In this document: piece by piece, positions 1 to 11,707 of the stretch
How the letters are laid out: every line of letters begins with the position of its first letter
How positions within the stretch are numbered: the first letter of the stretch is position 1
Source: Allomyces macrogynus ATCC 38327
Taxonomy: Eukaryota > Blastocladiomycota > Blastocladiomycetes > Blastocladiales > Blastocladiaceae
DNA length: 64,000 nucleotides
NCBI GenBank assembly: GCA_000151295.1
Contig: GG745330.1
Location: forward strand, 39,110 to 103,109
Direction: 5' to 3'
Notes under the pieces: generated by a model
Databases searched by the model: none
What the model saw: only the letters and a program-made list of their open reading frames with translations
What the model was told of the DNA's origin: nothing
Program-made: the position numbers and the translations under genes

Positions 1-259
1 GGTGCTCTCGGCCGTGGCCTCGTCGGACACGCGCGGCGCCGAGTGGGAGACGACCGACCCGTCCATATCGCCGCTCGACCACCACCAGATTGACGAGATG
101 ATGCGGCAACGCGTCGCGCGCCAGGACCCGTCGGCGCCCGTGCCGGGGTCGCGCCGGTCGGCGGCGACGTCGGGCAACGCGCAGGCGAATTCGGGCGCGC
201 CCGCGGGGCACGGGCCGCGGTCGGCCAAGGAACACCATCCGCACAAGCACCGCGGCTGA
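1..259 (+). CDS. C-terminal end of an unrecognised protein (partial)
   Basis: An open frame enters from the left edge and ends at a TGA at 257-259, giving about 85 residues. The tail is rich in Ser, Ala, Gly, Pro, Arg and His and ends in a His/Lys-rich stretch. It contains no motif I recognise and looks disordered. Codon use is strongly G/C-ending, as in the other genes of the window, which supports real coding sequence. The start and most of the gene lie outside the window, so no function is given. It is convergent with the IFT172 gene. Confidence 0.5.
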   Translation, partial: VLSAVASSDTRGAEWETTDPSISPLDHHQIDEMMRQRVARQDPSAPVPGSRRSAATSGNAQANSGAPAGHGPRSAKEHHPHKHRG

Positions 260-809
260 TCCATGAAAAAGGAGAAGTGCGCGTTCGTGGCGGCGCGTAC
301 AGCGAACACGGCGTGCGCGTTGTGGCCGCACTGGGCCGAATTCGCCAAGCGGCGCGCGCGTTTTTATCGTCATGAGGAATTTCGAGGTCGGTTTTGTTTT
401 TGGTCTTTTTGCCTGTTTTCGAGCCATTCACCCACACATTTCGTCCACCATCCAGCGTCCACCATCCTTGACCATCAACCCATCCATTCACCTCTCCACT
501 TCGCGACCCTGGCCGCGACCCTTTCTCTTGAGCGTCTGCTCTGCCGCGTATTGATGCGTTATTTTTGTCTTCTTTGCGATCCGATTTTGGGCCGCGTATT
601 CAACCAATCCCTCTCCACCCAAATTCTTCGACATTCACGACCATTTGTGGGCCCGATTGAGATAAGCGAGCTGTGACCCACGGCGGCGCTGGTCATTTCA
701 ATAAAATACCAAGAGACGAGCAAGTGGATCAAAACAAGGTGGTTTGCATTGCCATTGAAAACGAATCGAAATCCAGTCGTTCCCATCTGATTAGTCGTCC
801 CGATCCTCC
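260..809. other. Convergent 3' intergenic region
   Basis: This is the space between the stop of the left-edge gene and the IFT172 stop. It is more AT-rich than the flanks and contains pyrimidine-rich runs and an AATAAA at 700-705 on the plus strand. Open frames here lack normal codon bias, and I see no gene. Confidence 0.5.
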
Positions 810-3800
810 TCACCCACGCAGCGAGTACGATGGCCCTTGCGGCGTCAAGCACCACGGGCACTGCTTCTCCTGCACGACAAACCGGTTCCAGTCGTCCTTG
901 TTGGCGGCCATATTGCACCCGCCGCACCGCGTCGCGTTCTTGAGCACCGGGAACCCTACGGCAGATGAGTGTCAGTGTTCTGCTCCCCATTCAACACCGA
1001 AATGTCAATCCCCAGGTACCTGTCACAATACACGGCTCGCACGTCGCGCGGCACGCGCCGCACACCAGCGCCGACGCGGCCACTTTGGTCCCACATGCCT
1101 CGCACGCGCGCCGGTCCGGTTCCGCCGCGTTCGTCCGGCGCTGCACCGACCACGCCAGCACCCAATCCCGCGCGCGCTCGCGGTCCTCATCATTTACCGC
1201 CGGCGCGGGCGGGAGCGCGTACACGGGCGCAATCTCGGCTCCCGGCGTCCCCGGCGCATTCAATTGCGCGATCCATTCGGCCGCGGGCACGCTCGCATCC
1301 GCCGCCGCGTCCTCGATCGCCTCAGCCACGTCGAGGAACCGGTTGAGCAGGGCAAACGCGAGCCGCGCCATGGGCGATGGCGGGTCCGTGGAACTGGCGG
1401 ACGTCCCCGCAGCCGCCTGGCACGCCATCCCCGCCTGGAACAGTGCGCGGTCGATCGGGATCGGCAATTCGCGGTACCGCAGGAGCGAGACGGCGTGCAT
1501 CGCACGGTACTGCGCGAGCGGTGCGCCACCACTGGCCGCGACGCCGGACGTGAGTTTTCTGCTCGCAGTACTTGCGCATGAACAAATAGGTGTGCGACGA
1601 CCAGGTACGCCGTAAACTCGGGCGGGAACGACGCGCCTCCCTGCACCGCAACGAGTTTCTTGAGCAGGTCGCGCACGGTCTGGACCATGGCGATCGACCC
1701 GTCGTCGGCAAGGACTTTCGCGCACAGCGCCGCGTACATGTCAACAAACGCAGGTGTCGTAGGGGCGCCGTACTGCGCGAGCACCTTTAGCAGGGCCTCC
1801 GGGTTGGGCTGTGCGCCCATGAGCATCTGGTTGGCAAAGAGCATCAGGTACCGCTGAAGGAGCGCGCCGCGGTCGGCACTCGCGTTTTGCGCGGCCGCGG
1901 CAAGACACGCGTCCCAGTCGCCCTTTTGCGCGTGCACCTGGCATGCGGCATCAACGTCGATCGCAGCAAGCGCATCGGCTGCGCCCTGCCGCTTGAGGTG
2001 CGCGACATACAGCGCGTCAATGTGTGACTGCAAAGCTGGCTGGATGCGGCCGAGCTGTTTGCACTTGTCCCACAGCGCCGCACGGGCGTACATGTCGGCC
2101 GCGTCCTTGTACTGCTCGGCGAGAACCAAGACGTCGCCCGCCGCATCGGTTCGCCCGACGCCGGCGGGCGGGGCGTCGGCGAGCTTGGCCGCAGCCTGCC
2201 GGGCAATCTGAACTGCCGTCGCCCGTGACGGCGCAAACTTGTGTGCGAGTTCGGCAGCGCGCGTCCAGTGCGCGACCAAGAACGCGGCCTCTTCGGGAAT
2301 CAAGTCCTTCGTGCCCGGTGCGGCCACCGCGGGCGAGAGCCGCAGGTACGTCTCGGCGGCGCGCACGGCATCCCCTTGCTGCTCGAGCAACCGCGCCGCC
2401 GAAAGAAGTTCGTCGCGCGACGCATCGGCCTTGTCGCGCAGGTACCCATCGTGTTCAGCCGCGAGCGCAGCCACTTTCGCGGGCACGTACTCGCGCGCGA
2501 ACCGCATCGCCTCGGCCCACTGTCCCGCGGCCTTGTACGCGTTGAGCGCGGCCTCGGGCCGCTGCGCGCGCAGCCACAGTGACTCGGCCGCCGCGTACTC
2601 GCCGCGCGTGAACAGCATCTTGGCACGACCGCACTGCACGTCGACAACCGCCGACGGGTCGTGCTGCTCGGCCACACGCTGCGCCGCGTCCCAGTCCTCA
2701 TTGTGAATATGCATGAGAATCGCTTCCTTGGGTTTTTGCGCGGCAACGAATGCGGCCTCGGCGTCGGCAAACTTGCCCTCGTCCTCGTAGAACATGGCCT
2801 GCTTGAGGTAGACGTCGGATTCCTTGGGGTGAAGCGCGTTCTGCTGCACGCCGGGCGTCGAGGCATTGAGCCACTTGCAGAGCTCAAATGCGAAGTCGAA
2901 GGCCGCGTTCTCGGCCGCAAAATCGATCGCGTACTCGAGCAAGCCGTGCTTGATGAGCAGTTTGGCGCCGGCCTCGCCGCCGAGAGACCGCGCCCACAGG
3001 TACGCGACCTGTTTGGCGGCAAACGCGCCGCCGTGAAGCTTGGCCACCTACATGCCGTGCATGCGCGCAAACGTCAGTGATCCCGCATCGCATCCCACCG
3101 ACCGTGAATTGCCAACGCACCCGATGCGCGTCCTCGTAGACATTGTTCGAGCAATACATGTTGACGGAGCTCTTCCAATCGCCCGCCTGCACGTAATGGT
3201 GCTCGGCCTGCTTGAAACTCTGCGCGGCCTCCGAGTGTCTTGCCGAGGAACACGTGCGTTCTCATTCAGCAAGTCCTTGTGGTAGACCGCGACCAGCTCA
3301 ATCATCTTGTCGTAGTTCTTGGCGTTCTTGTACATGTTGATGGCCAAGTCGGGCTCGCCAATTAGCAAATACAGCTTCTCGGCCTCGTGGTGCTTGCCCT
3401 GCGCCTCCCGGTCCTGCGCGTGCTGCGTGTAGAGATGGTAGACATCCTCGGCGGGCAAGACCGTGGCCGCCAGCCGGTGCGCCTTGTCCCATTGCGCCTG
3501 CGCATTGTACATGTCGACAGCGTCGAGCGCGCGGCCGGCCTTGATAAAGTACTTTTCGGCCTTGGCCCAGTCCTGCGTCGCGAGAAAGTGCTGCGCGAGG
3601 TCGGTGCACAGCTTTTTGACGGTCGTGTCGGACGCGTCGAGCGAGTCGGCAATCGACGTGGCTTTGGTCCACTGGAAACGAGAGAACAAACGTGAGGGGT
3701 CGGAGATTTGGTGGGAACGAGAGCGCGTTGTTCCGCGGTGCGAGAGAAACGCACCGACTTGGCGGCAATCGCCGTTTCGAGCGCCTTGAGGTTCTGGTTG

Positions 3801-6800
3801 CCCTCAATGTAGTGGTGGATCGCGGCCTCGACTTGACGCGTGCTGACGAGGTAGTCGCCCCATTTCTACAACGCACAAATCCAGCAGTACCGAAACGATG
3901 AGAATTACGACGACCAAGCGGACACGACGAGGCAAAGCGAGCCGGCGTACCTCCTCGAGCTGCACGACGCGTGCCGGGTCGTACGTGCGGCACAAGTCGA
4001 TCGCGGCCTTGAAACAATTACCGCGTTCATACGCGGCCAGGGCCTTTTCCTGCTGCCCAAGCACGCCATAAAAATCGCCGGCCTTTTCCCACAAATTGGC
4101 CTGCGCGAGCGCGTGCGCCGTGCGTTCCACGAGCTCCAAGTTGCCAAGCAATCGGTGCTGCTTGAGCAGGACGGCCGCGCGCGACGGCATACTGGCCTGC
4201 AAGAACAACTGAATCGCAGCGACATAGTCGCCACTCGCCTCGCGAAACTCGGCGGCGCCCTCCTCCTGGCCCGACTCGACGAGCCACGTGAAGTAATTGC
4301 GGCGCAGCGTATCGACTTCCGGATGGTGTGCGAGCTCGGCGACCTTGATCGACGCGTCCCACTTGTGCAGTTCCTGGTACATGTCCATGGCCGCCTGCAC
4401 CTGGCCCTGCTCGAGGTAGATGCGCTCGGCCAACTTGAATTCCTTGTCCATGACCGCGAGCTTGGCGCGGACCTGGAAGTGCATCGTCGGGTCGGTGAGT
4501 GTCGGGTCCATGCGCTGCAGTTGCTCGGCGAGGTCGGTCACTTGGCGCAGATACTGCGCCTTGGCCATGTCGCCGAGCGCCGCGAAACATCTGGAGAGAG
4601 ATACAGGGTTGAGGAGATCAGTTTCAGGACCGATTCGCCCAGCCGATGAATAAGGACCGATGACGGACCGCTCGGCCAGCGCCAGTTTTCGGTGCTGTAC
4701 GGCGACCGAACTCAACGTCGTCCACATGGCCTCAGTCTCGGGCGGGATGTCGAGCGCCTCGAGCAGCGTGAGCGCGCGCAACCAATCGAGGTCGTCCATG
4801 GCCGTCCCAAACTCGATCAATCCCTCGTCCAGCGTGTAGGTCGCCGTCGTCAATCCCTCGTCGACAACGACATTCGTCACGCCGCCCTCGCGCACGATAT
4901 CGAGCACATCACCCTTGATCGGGTGCATCGTGACGCGGTCGGGCGAGTTGATCCCGTACCAGACGCACAAGTTGGTGCGGCTCTGCGCGACGACCACGTC
5001 CGAGTTGGGCACCCACTGCACGTACGTGCAATAGGCGAGCAGCGTGACTGACTGCTGCGTGGCCACGTCAAACAAGTGCAGCTGCTTCTTCTTGTCGCGG
5101 AAGAGCAGCTTATTGGCCTTGCCGGAGAGCTCGAGCCAATCGACCTTGGCATCGTGGTGCACGACGACCACATTCGCGGGCCGTGCGAGGTCCATGATGT
5201 GCACCGTGTGCGAGTCGATCAGGTACGCGAGCGTCCTGGACCCGGAATTGCGCTCATTGAGCCGCACGCTCAACAAATGCGGGCTCATAAACTCGGTGCG
5301 GCACGAGGCAATGATATCATTGAGCCCGTACTCGACGAGCAGCAGTTCGCCTGCATTGAAGACCATGCACACGCCCGGATACGCGAAATGGAACCGCTCG
5401 TTCCCGCCGGACTGCCACTGGATTTCCGAGAGCCGGCAAGCGCCGAGATCGCCGAGACAGAGCGTGTGTTCCGTGTGCGCGACGAGAAACTGGTCCTGGA
5501 AAATGTTGATTTTCGTGAACGCCGACCCGTACGCCGACTTGAGCAGGATGCGCGCGCCCGTGGCCAGCCGCTTGACGAGGACTTGCGACGGCGAGACGTA
5601 GGTGAACTCGAACGTGCCCTTGTACCGCGTCTTCTTGAGGCAGCAGTCGAACATGTCGACGGAGCCGGTCAGTGACCCAAGAACGACTTTCGACCCATCG
5701 GGTTTCCACGCCATGGCCGTGACCGAATGGTAGGACGGGAGCGGGAAGGGTGACGCCTCGAGCCATTGTTGTCGTGCGGCCTGGAAGTTAAAAATGTGGA
5801 CCTTGTCAAGCGACCCAAGTAGCAGCGACTGGCCGGTGGGGCCGACAACGGCCGCGGTCAGGTCGCCCTGGGTTGGGTCGCGGCCATAGTCGAATTGCTG
5901 CTGAACTTTGCCTACATTTTGGCACGATCAGTCGGGCTGAAAGGCGGTGGAGAGCCGTGAACTTTGCATGAAGAACGTACCGTCGACGCCGTAAAACGTC
6001 ACGACCTTGTCGAGGTCCACGACGACAATCGACGATAGCGTCCATGCGAGGGCAACGGGAACGCTCGCGTGCGTGACGACAATGGCCTGCGACGAGCTAC
6101 CCTGGCCGTCGTCAAATAGAAACTTGGTGACAGAGCCATTCGCATGGCTCGAAACAATGGCGTTGCCGTCAAGCGACGACGCGATACTCGTGACGTAACC
6201 CTCGCCCTGGTAGAGCGTTGCCGCCTTGTTGGTTTTGAGGTTGCCGAGCTTGACCTACAATCGCAGATTCGTGGGCGTCAGGTGGGGAAGGCCAAGGAGG
6301 TGACGTTATCGACAATGAGCGAGACGTACTTTCCCGTCGGCCATGCCAAACACAACGAGCCCGTGTTGATCCCTGGGCCATGCGAGCGCTGTCACGTCGG
6401 TCGACTGGATAAACTTGTTGCAAATCGACTTTTTCTCGCCCCACTCGAGTCCGAGTCGGTAGACGAAAACGGCGCCGTCGGATTGCGCGACAGCGAGTTT
6501 GGTCGAGTCTGGGGAAAAGGCGAGCGCGACGATAATGTATCCTTTCGGATTCTAGTTTGCGGGACGATGTGTTGGTCGGTCCATAGGACAGTCCTCGCAG
6601 CAACAACCGCGGCACACATACTTGTGGGTCGGCGGCCTTGGTCGAAAACTTGTCCTTGCGTTCGCCATTCTCGTCAAAGACCTGAATGATACGGTCGGCA
6701 TTGGCCACGGCCAGTTTCTGGTTGTTGGGCGACCAGGCCGCGGCCGAGATTTTGGCGATGCCGTCGGCAGGAGCCACGATCGCCTTGAGATGCTTGATCT

Positions 6801-6804
6801 GCAT
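810..6804 (-). CDS. IFT172: Intraflagellar transport protein 172 (IFT-B peripheral subunit)
   Basis: Homologue of IFT172, a peripheral IFT-B subunit that carries cargo along the axoneme and takes part in turnaround at the flagellar tip. The ATG at 6804 opens a frame beginning MQIKHLKAIVAP, matching the family start. A WD40-rich half (about 6804-4900) contains family blocks such as FNAGELLLVEYG and YTLDEGLIEFGTA. A long TPR-like helical half follows, with AYLWARSLGGEAGAKLL and LNRFLDVAEAIEDA. Several short introns interrupt it, for example 956-1019 (donor GTACCT, acceptor CCGTAG) and one near 1510-1575. The predicted length of about 1,750 residues is the usual family size. The C-terminus keeps paired CxxC motifs (CEAC, CGAC, CGGC, CPWC) before the stop at 810-812. 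Identity is very secure; not every exon edge was fixed. It shares a divergent upstream region with the uL30m gene. Confidence 0.95.
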
Positions 6805-7230
6805 GAGGTCGCAGCAATCTCGTCGGTGATGGCGCCGGTGGTCGATATGGGCAGGAGAGTTGGACGGGCTAATTGGATGTCAACTCGAGAATCGTAGAGC
6901 AGTAACCAGGTCGATCAGCGGACGGGCCGGTCCAAAGCGGCCTCCTTTTTGCCGCGATCGTGTTGCAGCAAGTGACGGCGCGTTGCTGCGGACGCTCTGG
7001 AGGGTCCTTTGCCACTCCGATATAGGCCGAAGGAACGTGGACCGGCTGCGAGACGTGCAGCCCGACATTTGGTTTATCACGTGCATGATCAGCGAACGGC
7101 CACCGCACACAAGTCGCGAAGCTGATCTGCTCTGTCTCGCTGTTGTCCGGTATTAACTTCAACCTTGATTTTCACCAATCGCACTCGAAGGTGCTGCTCA
7201 AGACTTGCTGCAATCTACTCCGCCCCGCTC
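6805..7230. promoter_or_regulatory. Divergent promoter region of IFT172 and uL30m
   Basis: About 425 bp separate the two divergent start codons, so the region should hold both promoters and 5' leaders. Open frames here lack coding character. I recognise no specific operator or TATA box. Confidence 0.4.
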
Positions 7231-7680
7231 ATGGATCCCTCCACGCCGTCCGCGACCGCAATCCACCCGCAATTCGCCCTGCAACCAATCGACCACCAGC
7301 GCCTGACCGAGATGTCTCCACTTTCCACCAACCTGCAGACCACCATGTCATCCGCCGCCACGACCGCCACCGCCGCCGTGGCCAAGGGCGCCAAGCCCTT
7401 TTTCCGCGTGACGCTCGTCCGGTCGACGATCGGTCTCCCCGCCAAGACGCGGCAGTACGCCAAATCGCTGCACTTGACCAAGCTGCACCGGCCGGTTTTG
7501 ATGCCAGCGACGGCCTCGTCGGCGGGCAACCTGCTCAAGCTCAAGGAGCTAATCAAGGTCGAGAACGTGGCGCTGCCGCGTGGCATCTCCCCGCAGCGCG
7601 CGCTCTACAACGAAAAGCAGGCGCGCAAGCCGTTTGATGGGTTCCGTGTCATCGGAAACGCAGTTCCCAAGACGTGGTGA
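7231..7680 (+). CDS. MRPL33: Mitochondrial large-subunit ribosomal protein uL30m
   Basis: A bacterial-type L30 domain covers the second half of a 149-residue single-exon frame. Diagnostic stretches are FRVTLVRSTIGLPAKTRQYA, LTKLHRPVLMP and GNLLKLKELIKVENV. This is the mitochondrial uL30 family (Mrpl33 in yeast, MRPL30 in animals), a 54S large-subunit protein. The first ATG is at 7231; the frame extends further upstream only through a TTG. About 55 Ser/Thr/Ala-rich residues precede the domain and probably include an import signal, although the most N-terminal part is not strongly basic. Start at an internal ATG (near 7312 or 7345) is therefore possible. The gene is divergent from IFT172. Confidence 0.85.
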   Translation: MDPSTPSATAIHPQFALQPIDHQRLTEMSPLSTNLQTTMSSAATTATAAVAKGAKPFFRVTLVRSTIGLPAKTRQYAKSLHLTKLHRPVLMPATASSAGNLLKLKELIKVENVALPRGISPQRALYNEKQARKPFDGFRVIGNAVPKTW

Positions 7681-7808
7681 GTTTGGATTGGTGTGTTGGG
7701 TCGTATTGTTGATTTTCTATGAGGTAGAATTCGTTTTCCTGTTTTGTTTGGCGACTCGAATGGTACGGACACACAACCATGGTTATGTATTCAATCCTGT
7801 CGGGCGGG

Positions 7809-7814
7809 TTTATT
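7809..7814 (-). terminator. Candidate poly(A) signal AATAAA for the Qa-SNARE gene
   Basis: AATAAA on the minus strand, 73 nt past the stop codon of the syntaxin-like gene. This is a plausible distance, but there is no transcript support. Confidence 0.3.
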
Positions 7815-7886
7815 TACAAGCAATTTTCGCCCCGACCGATGTCACCGAAAGTGGAACAGCAGCGCACGGACGATGGTTGAACTCCC

Positions 7887-8981
7887 TCACGTCAGAGCGA
7901 TAATCAGAGCGAGGACCGCGGCAATCGCAACGAGCACGAGCAGGATGCGGCACTTAACCTCGCGCCACCACCGGCCGCGCTTGTTGGCCGTGTTGAGCTG
8001 CACGGCCGCGTTCTCAACGTGCACGTCGGCTGTTTGCAGGTTGGCTTCGATGTTATCTGGCGGAGAGCCGCATCGTGTGTGAGCAAAAGCCATGCGAGCT
8101 CAAGTGATGCGAACAAGCGAGAGCGTACCAAACAGCTGCCCTTGGTCCTTGACCATGGTCCCGATTTTCCGGAATATGTCGTTGACCATATGCACGCCGT
8201 CCTCGATATCGCGAATTTCGGCCTCGCGCTCGGCAATCAGCGTCTCATTGTAGGCAACATCGAGATCGTGTACGAGCACGTGCTGCTGCGCGTCGCTGCT
8301 TGACGCGCCGCCCGTTGACAGCAGCGGCGCGTCCTCGCGGTCCATTCTATATCACACTACGCGTGAGCCAAACAGGATCCATTGCCAGCGGCGGCGACAC
8401 CGAAACCAGCGTGCGTACCGCTCCTCCTCGTGCGCGAGCGCCATCTTGGCGCGCGCAATGTCGGCCTTGGACTTTTCGGTAAACTCGGCCTGGAAATCGC
8501 GGAACCGCGCCGTCAAGGTCTGGAAGTCGGTCGTGATGCGTTGGGTTGCGAGCTTGTTCTACACGCCGCCGAACAAATCACCAGAATGAGCTTCTGTCCG
8601 CATCAACGTTGCGGCGGCCCGGCAATGCATGCCAAGCATGGAGTGCGGACGAACCTGCGGCACGCCCGACTGGTTGGCGAGCGCCGCCAACCTGGCAAGA
8701 TCGTTGGCGGTCGTCAGGAGCAGCTGCTTGGTCTCATCCTGGAGCCGGTGGCTATGTCGCGCGTCCACGCCCGGAACGGTCAGCGTGGGGTGTCGGGAGA
8801 TGGGATCCAACGCGGTTTCGGGTGCGCATTACATCTTATCGCGCAGCGGTGCCGTGTCGCGCGGCGTGCCGAGCAGGCGCAGGCGCGAGTGAAGCGTGTC
8901 GATGTGCCGCTGCAGCGTGTTGAGCGCCTGCGAGACGTGCGCGAGTGTCGTGTCGTAAGATGCGGGTGGTGGCAAGGACAT
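7887..8981 (-). CDS. Qa-SNARE, endosomal syntaxin 7/12/Pep12-like
   Basis: A tail-anchored t-SNARE of the endosomal or vacuolar syntaxin group. ATG at 8981 begins MSLPPPASYDTTLAHVSQAL, an N-terminal helical (Habc-like) segment with LLGTPRDTAPLRDKM, typical of syntaxin 7/12/Pep12. Later exons give ATQRITTDFQTLTARFRDFQ and then a canonical SNARE helix, IAEREAEIRDIEDGVHMVND..., whose Q in VKDQGQ falls at the zero layer. An intron follows (donor GTACGC, acceptor CGCCAG), joining to DNIEANLQTADVHVENA. The protein ends in one hydrophobic helix, ILLVLVAIAAVLALIIAL, right at the C-terminus. At least four exons are needed. The role is membrane fusion at endosomes or the vacuole by homology. Confidence 0.85.
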
Positions 8982-9914
8982 GGTGGTGAACGGGATGGGG
9001 AGGTCGAGGTCGTCCGCCGGGGTGATGGAAGGAAGCTGCTCTGCTGACGCGCGCGGACGCTGCCGCCAGGTGTTTCGCTCCCCTTGTCAGCGAGAGGCAA
9101 CGAGCGTGCGGTGTGCGAGGGCAGATCCCTCACGTGCAGTCACGACCCGCCCCTCACCGCACGGCCAGGTGGGCGGGCGCAGCTGCCCGGCGTTGGCAGG
9201 GCGTGACCGAGCCTGGTTGGGCAGGGGCTGGGCTCCAACATGCTCCCGAACTGGCAATCTGGCCAAGTCCCGTGGAGTGCCAGGCTTCCGAACCAGCAAG
9301 AAAATACATAATCCCGTACCAACAATGAACACTGCCAGGCCAACCGCGAGCCAGAGATATAAACCGCGATGGGCTGGCGATGCTGGCCGGTTGCAAGGAG
9401 GTCGCTTGGGCCAGCGCAGGGCCGGGCTCCGGCACGCGATGGATGCTCAATCGACGACTACAAGCCAAACAGATCAACAGGGGCCCCGGGCGGCACAAGC
9501 ACGTCCTTCTTGCGCCCCGAGAACGGTGTCGATGAGAGCGCCGGCGGTTCACCAGCGGCAGCGTGCCGTGGCATTTTTGGCGAGTCGAGTCCGGTGAAGA
9601 CGCGGTGGTAGTTGTGTTTCTGGAGCGGTGTTGATCAGGGCTTGAGCTGGCAAGGTGGTGTTGCATAGCCGGGGCGGCGCGCCGCTCTGCTTCTATCGCT
9701 GCACCCAAAACCAGAGCCCAAAGCTTTCCCTCTCCCCACCAAAAACCCACCCACCCGCTGCCAGGCCTCGTCGCGCCAGCCCCACTTATTTATTCGGTTC
9801 CAGCTCGCCCGCACGCGCGCGCGGCGTCAACGTCAACCCGTTCCTTGCCGCTCGCCCGTCTGCTCGTCCACCCGCCGTGCCGCGCCCGCCGAGAGCCGCG
9901 AAACCGCCACCACC
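8982..9914. other. Intergenic region between the Qa-SNARE and Skt5-like genes
   Basis: About 930 bp between two divergent starts. The right-hand part (9700-9914) is C-rich and looks like the promoter and leader of the Skt5-like gene. The middle holds one weak minus-strand candidate, listed separately. Nothing else is supported. Confidence 0.35.
9087..9660 (-). CDS. Possible small single-pass membrane protein (weak)
   Basis: On the minus strand a frame encodes a convincing hydrophobic helix, LYLWLAVGLAVFIVGTGLCI, followed by Leu/Val and a basic flank RKPG (codons about 9362-9285), and stays open to 9087. It has no ATG of its own before the helix. An upstream minus-strand stretch starting near 9572 encodes MPRHAAAGEPPALSS and a basic run GRKKDV in another frame. 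A spliced product is possible, but I could not find a donor/acceptor pair with matching phase. No family is recognised, and it may be chance in GC-rich DNA. Confidence 0.2.
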
Positions 9915-11250
9915 ATGATTGCCAGCAATAGCCCGTACGGCGGGTCCGGGTCGCCGCACGCGTCGGCGCACGCGTCGCCCGCATCGACGCCGCAAGCCGC
10001 GCCCGCGGGCATGATGATGACCGCGTCCGACTTTGAGGCGACCCTGTCGTTGTATCGGTCGAAGGCCAAGAAGTCGAACGACCCGGAGCTGCTGCTTGAG
10101 TTTGCGCGGTTTTTGATGCAGGTGGCCGTTGCGCAGGACGCCGACAAGGCGCAGGCTTACCGGCGCGAGGCCTACAAGATGTGCAAGAAGGCGGCGTCGA
10201 CGGGCCACGACGAGGCCCAGTTCTTGCTCGCCGAGTGCTATGAGACGGGTGCCTACTCGGACAAGAACAAGCCCGATTACGGCAAGGCTTTTTCGCTCTA
10301 CTCGATTGCCGCCAAGCACTCGCACCCAGAGGCGGCTTACCGCGCCGCCGTCTACTACGAGAATGGACGCGGCACGTCAAAGTCGCCGCCGCGCGCATTG
10401 CAGTTTTACCAAAAGGCCGCGGCGCTGGGGCATCCGGGCGCCATGTATCGTATCGGCATGGCCGAACTGCACGGCGAGCTCGGCATGGTCGTGAACCCGC
10501 GCAACGGGACCAAGTGGCTGAAAATGGCGGCCGCGGCCGCAACGCCCGAGCACCCGGAAGCGCTCTACGAGCTGGCGCTGTTGCACGAGACGGGGATTGA
10601 CCACGTCGTATTTGTCGACTACGAGTACTCAGTCAAGCTGTTGCGGGAGGCCGCGCAGCTCGGGCACGTCATGTCCATGTACCGGCTCGGGTCCTACTAC
10701 GAGCACGGCAACCATGTCGCCAAGTCGCCACAGACCAGTTTCTCTTACTTCAAGGCCGCGGCGGAACGCGGGCACCCAGACTCGATGTTTGGCGTCGCCT
10801 CGTGGTACTTGACGGGGTACAGCGAGGCCGGCGTCCCACAGTCGGACGACCAGGCGTTTGAGTGGATGAAACGCGCCGCCGAGTCGGGGCTTGTCAAGGC
10901 CTTGTACGTTTGGTCTCACCTTGAGTCTTGCGTGCGCATTCTGACCCGACTGACACCTCGACGCGTCTTCTTCTCTCTGCTCCAGCTTTGCCCTCGGGTA
11001 CTTTTACGAAGAGGGCATTGGCACGCCCGGCGACCCGAAACTCGCCCTCGAGTGGTACCAGCGCGCGCTCGCCAAGGGCGACAAGCGCGCGGGCCCCAAA
11101 ATCTCGGCGCTCAAGCAAGTCGTGGCGGGCAGTGCGACCATGGCGACGCTCGGCCGGCGCCGCGCGCAGCCGGCACCGCCAGAGACGGAGAACGAGCGCG
11201 AGCGTATTCGCAAGGCACGTACGGGCGAGGACGCGTGTGTCATCATGTAG
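9915..11250 (+). CDS. Sel1-repeat protein with C-terminal CAAX box, Skt5/Chs4-like chitin synthase regulator
   Basis: ATG at 9915 in a CCACCATG context. A Ser/Ala/His-rich N-terminus of about 35 residues is followed by tandem Sel1 repeats across most of the protein, for example DEAQFLLAECYETGAYSDKN, PEAAYRAAVYYENGRGT and ALGYFYEEGIGTPGDPKLA. One intron at 10904-10985 (donor GTACGT, acceptor CCAG) is phase 2 and restores the last repeat. The protein ends CVIM, a farnesylation-type CAAX motif. This architecture is that of fungal Skt5/Chs4-family activators, which bring chitin synthase to membrane sites of wall growth. A generic Sel1 adaptor cannot be excluded, but repeats plus CAAX favour the Skt5 family. 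Length is about 418 residues. Confidence 0.8.
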
Positions 11251-11707
11251 ATTTTTTTCGCGTTGTTTCGCGTGCTGTTAGCATTGGCATCGAGTCTTTT
11301 CGCTGTCATTTTCGTTTTCTTGCCCTAGCGACGTTGGTCTCTGTTCGTGCTTGGTTTCCCTCGTTTTTGTGTGGACACATGGCGATCATTTAGTGTGCTG
11401 CCGCCACTTTGGTCATGTTCCGCTCTTTTTTTCCCTGCGCTGGAGTGGGGATATCCGGGAAAAAATGTCTATTCGATTGCACCAACCACGCGGGCGGGAT
11501 CAGTTGCGAACGGGTCAGGCGCGGGTCTGCGAGGCCCGACCCTGCACAACCATGAGCAGCGACGCAGAGACACGGTCGTGGCAGCTCGACAACGAGCAAG
11601 AGTGAGTGTGGACAAGCAAGGTTCAAAAAAATCGTCGACCGGGTATGGGCACAAAATGGGGCAACTCGAACCAAACACACAAAACATGGCTGCCAGCGCC
11701 ATCGCGA
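11251..11707. other. Convergent 3' region
   Basis: About 457 bp between the stops of the Skt5-like and Bud6-like genes. The first 150 bp are T-rich, as expected for a 3' UTR. No supported gene. Confidence 0.4.

Noticed and set aside
7165..7230. Longer uL30m N-terminus that would look like an Arg-rich mitochondrial presequence
   Set aside because: It would have to start at a TTG; the first ATG is at 7231, so the extension was left out.
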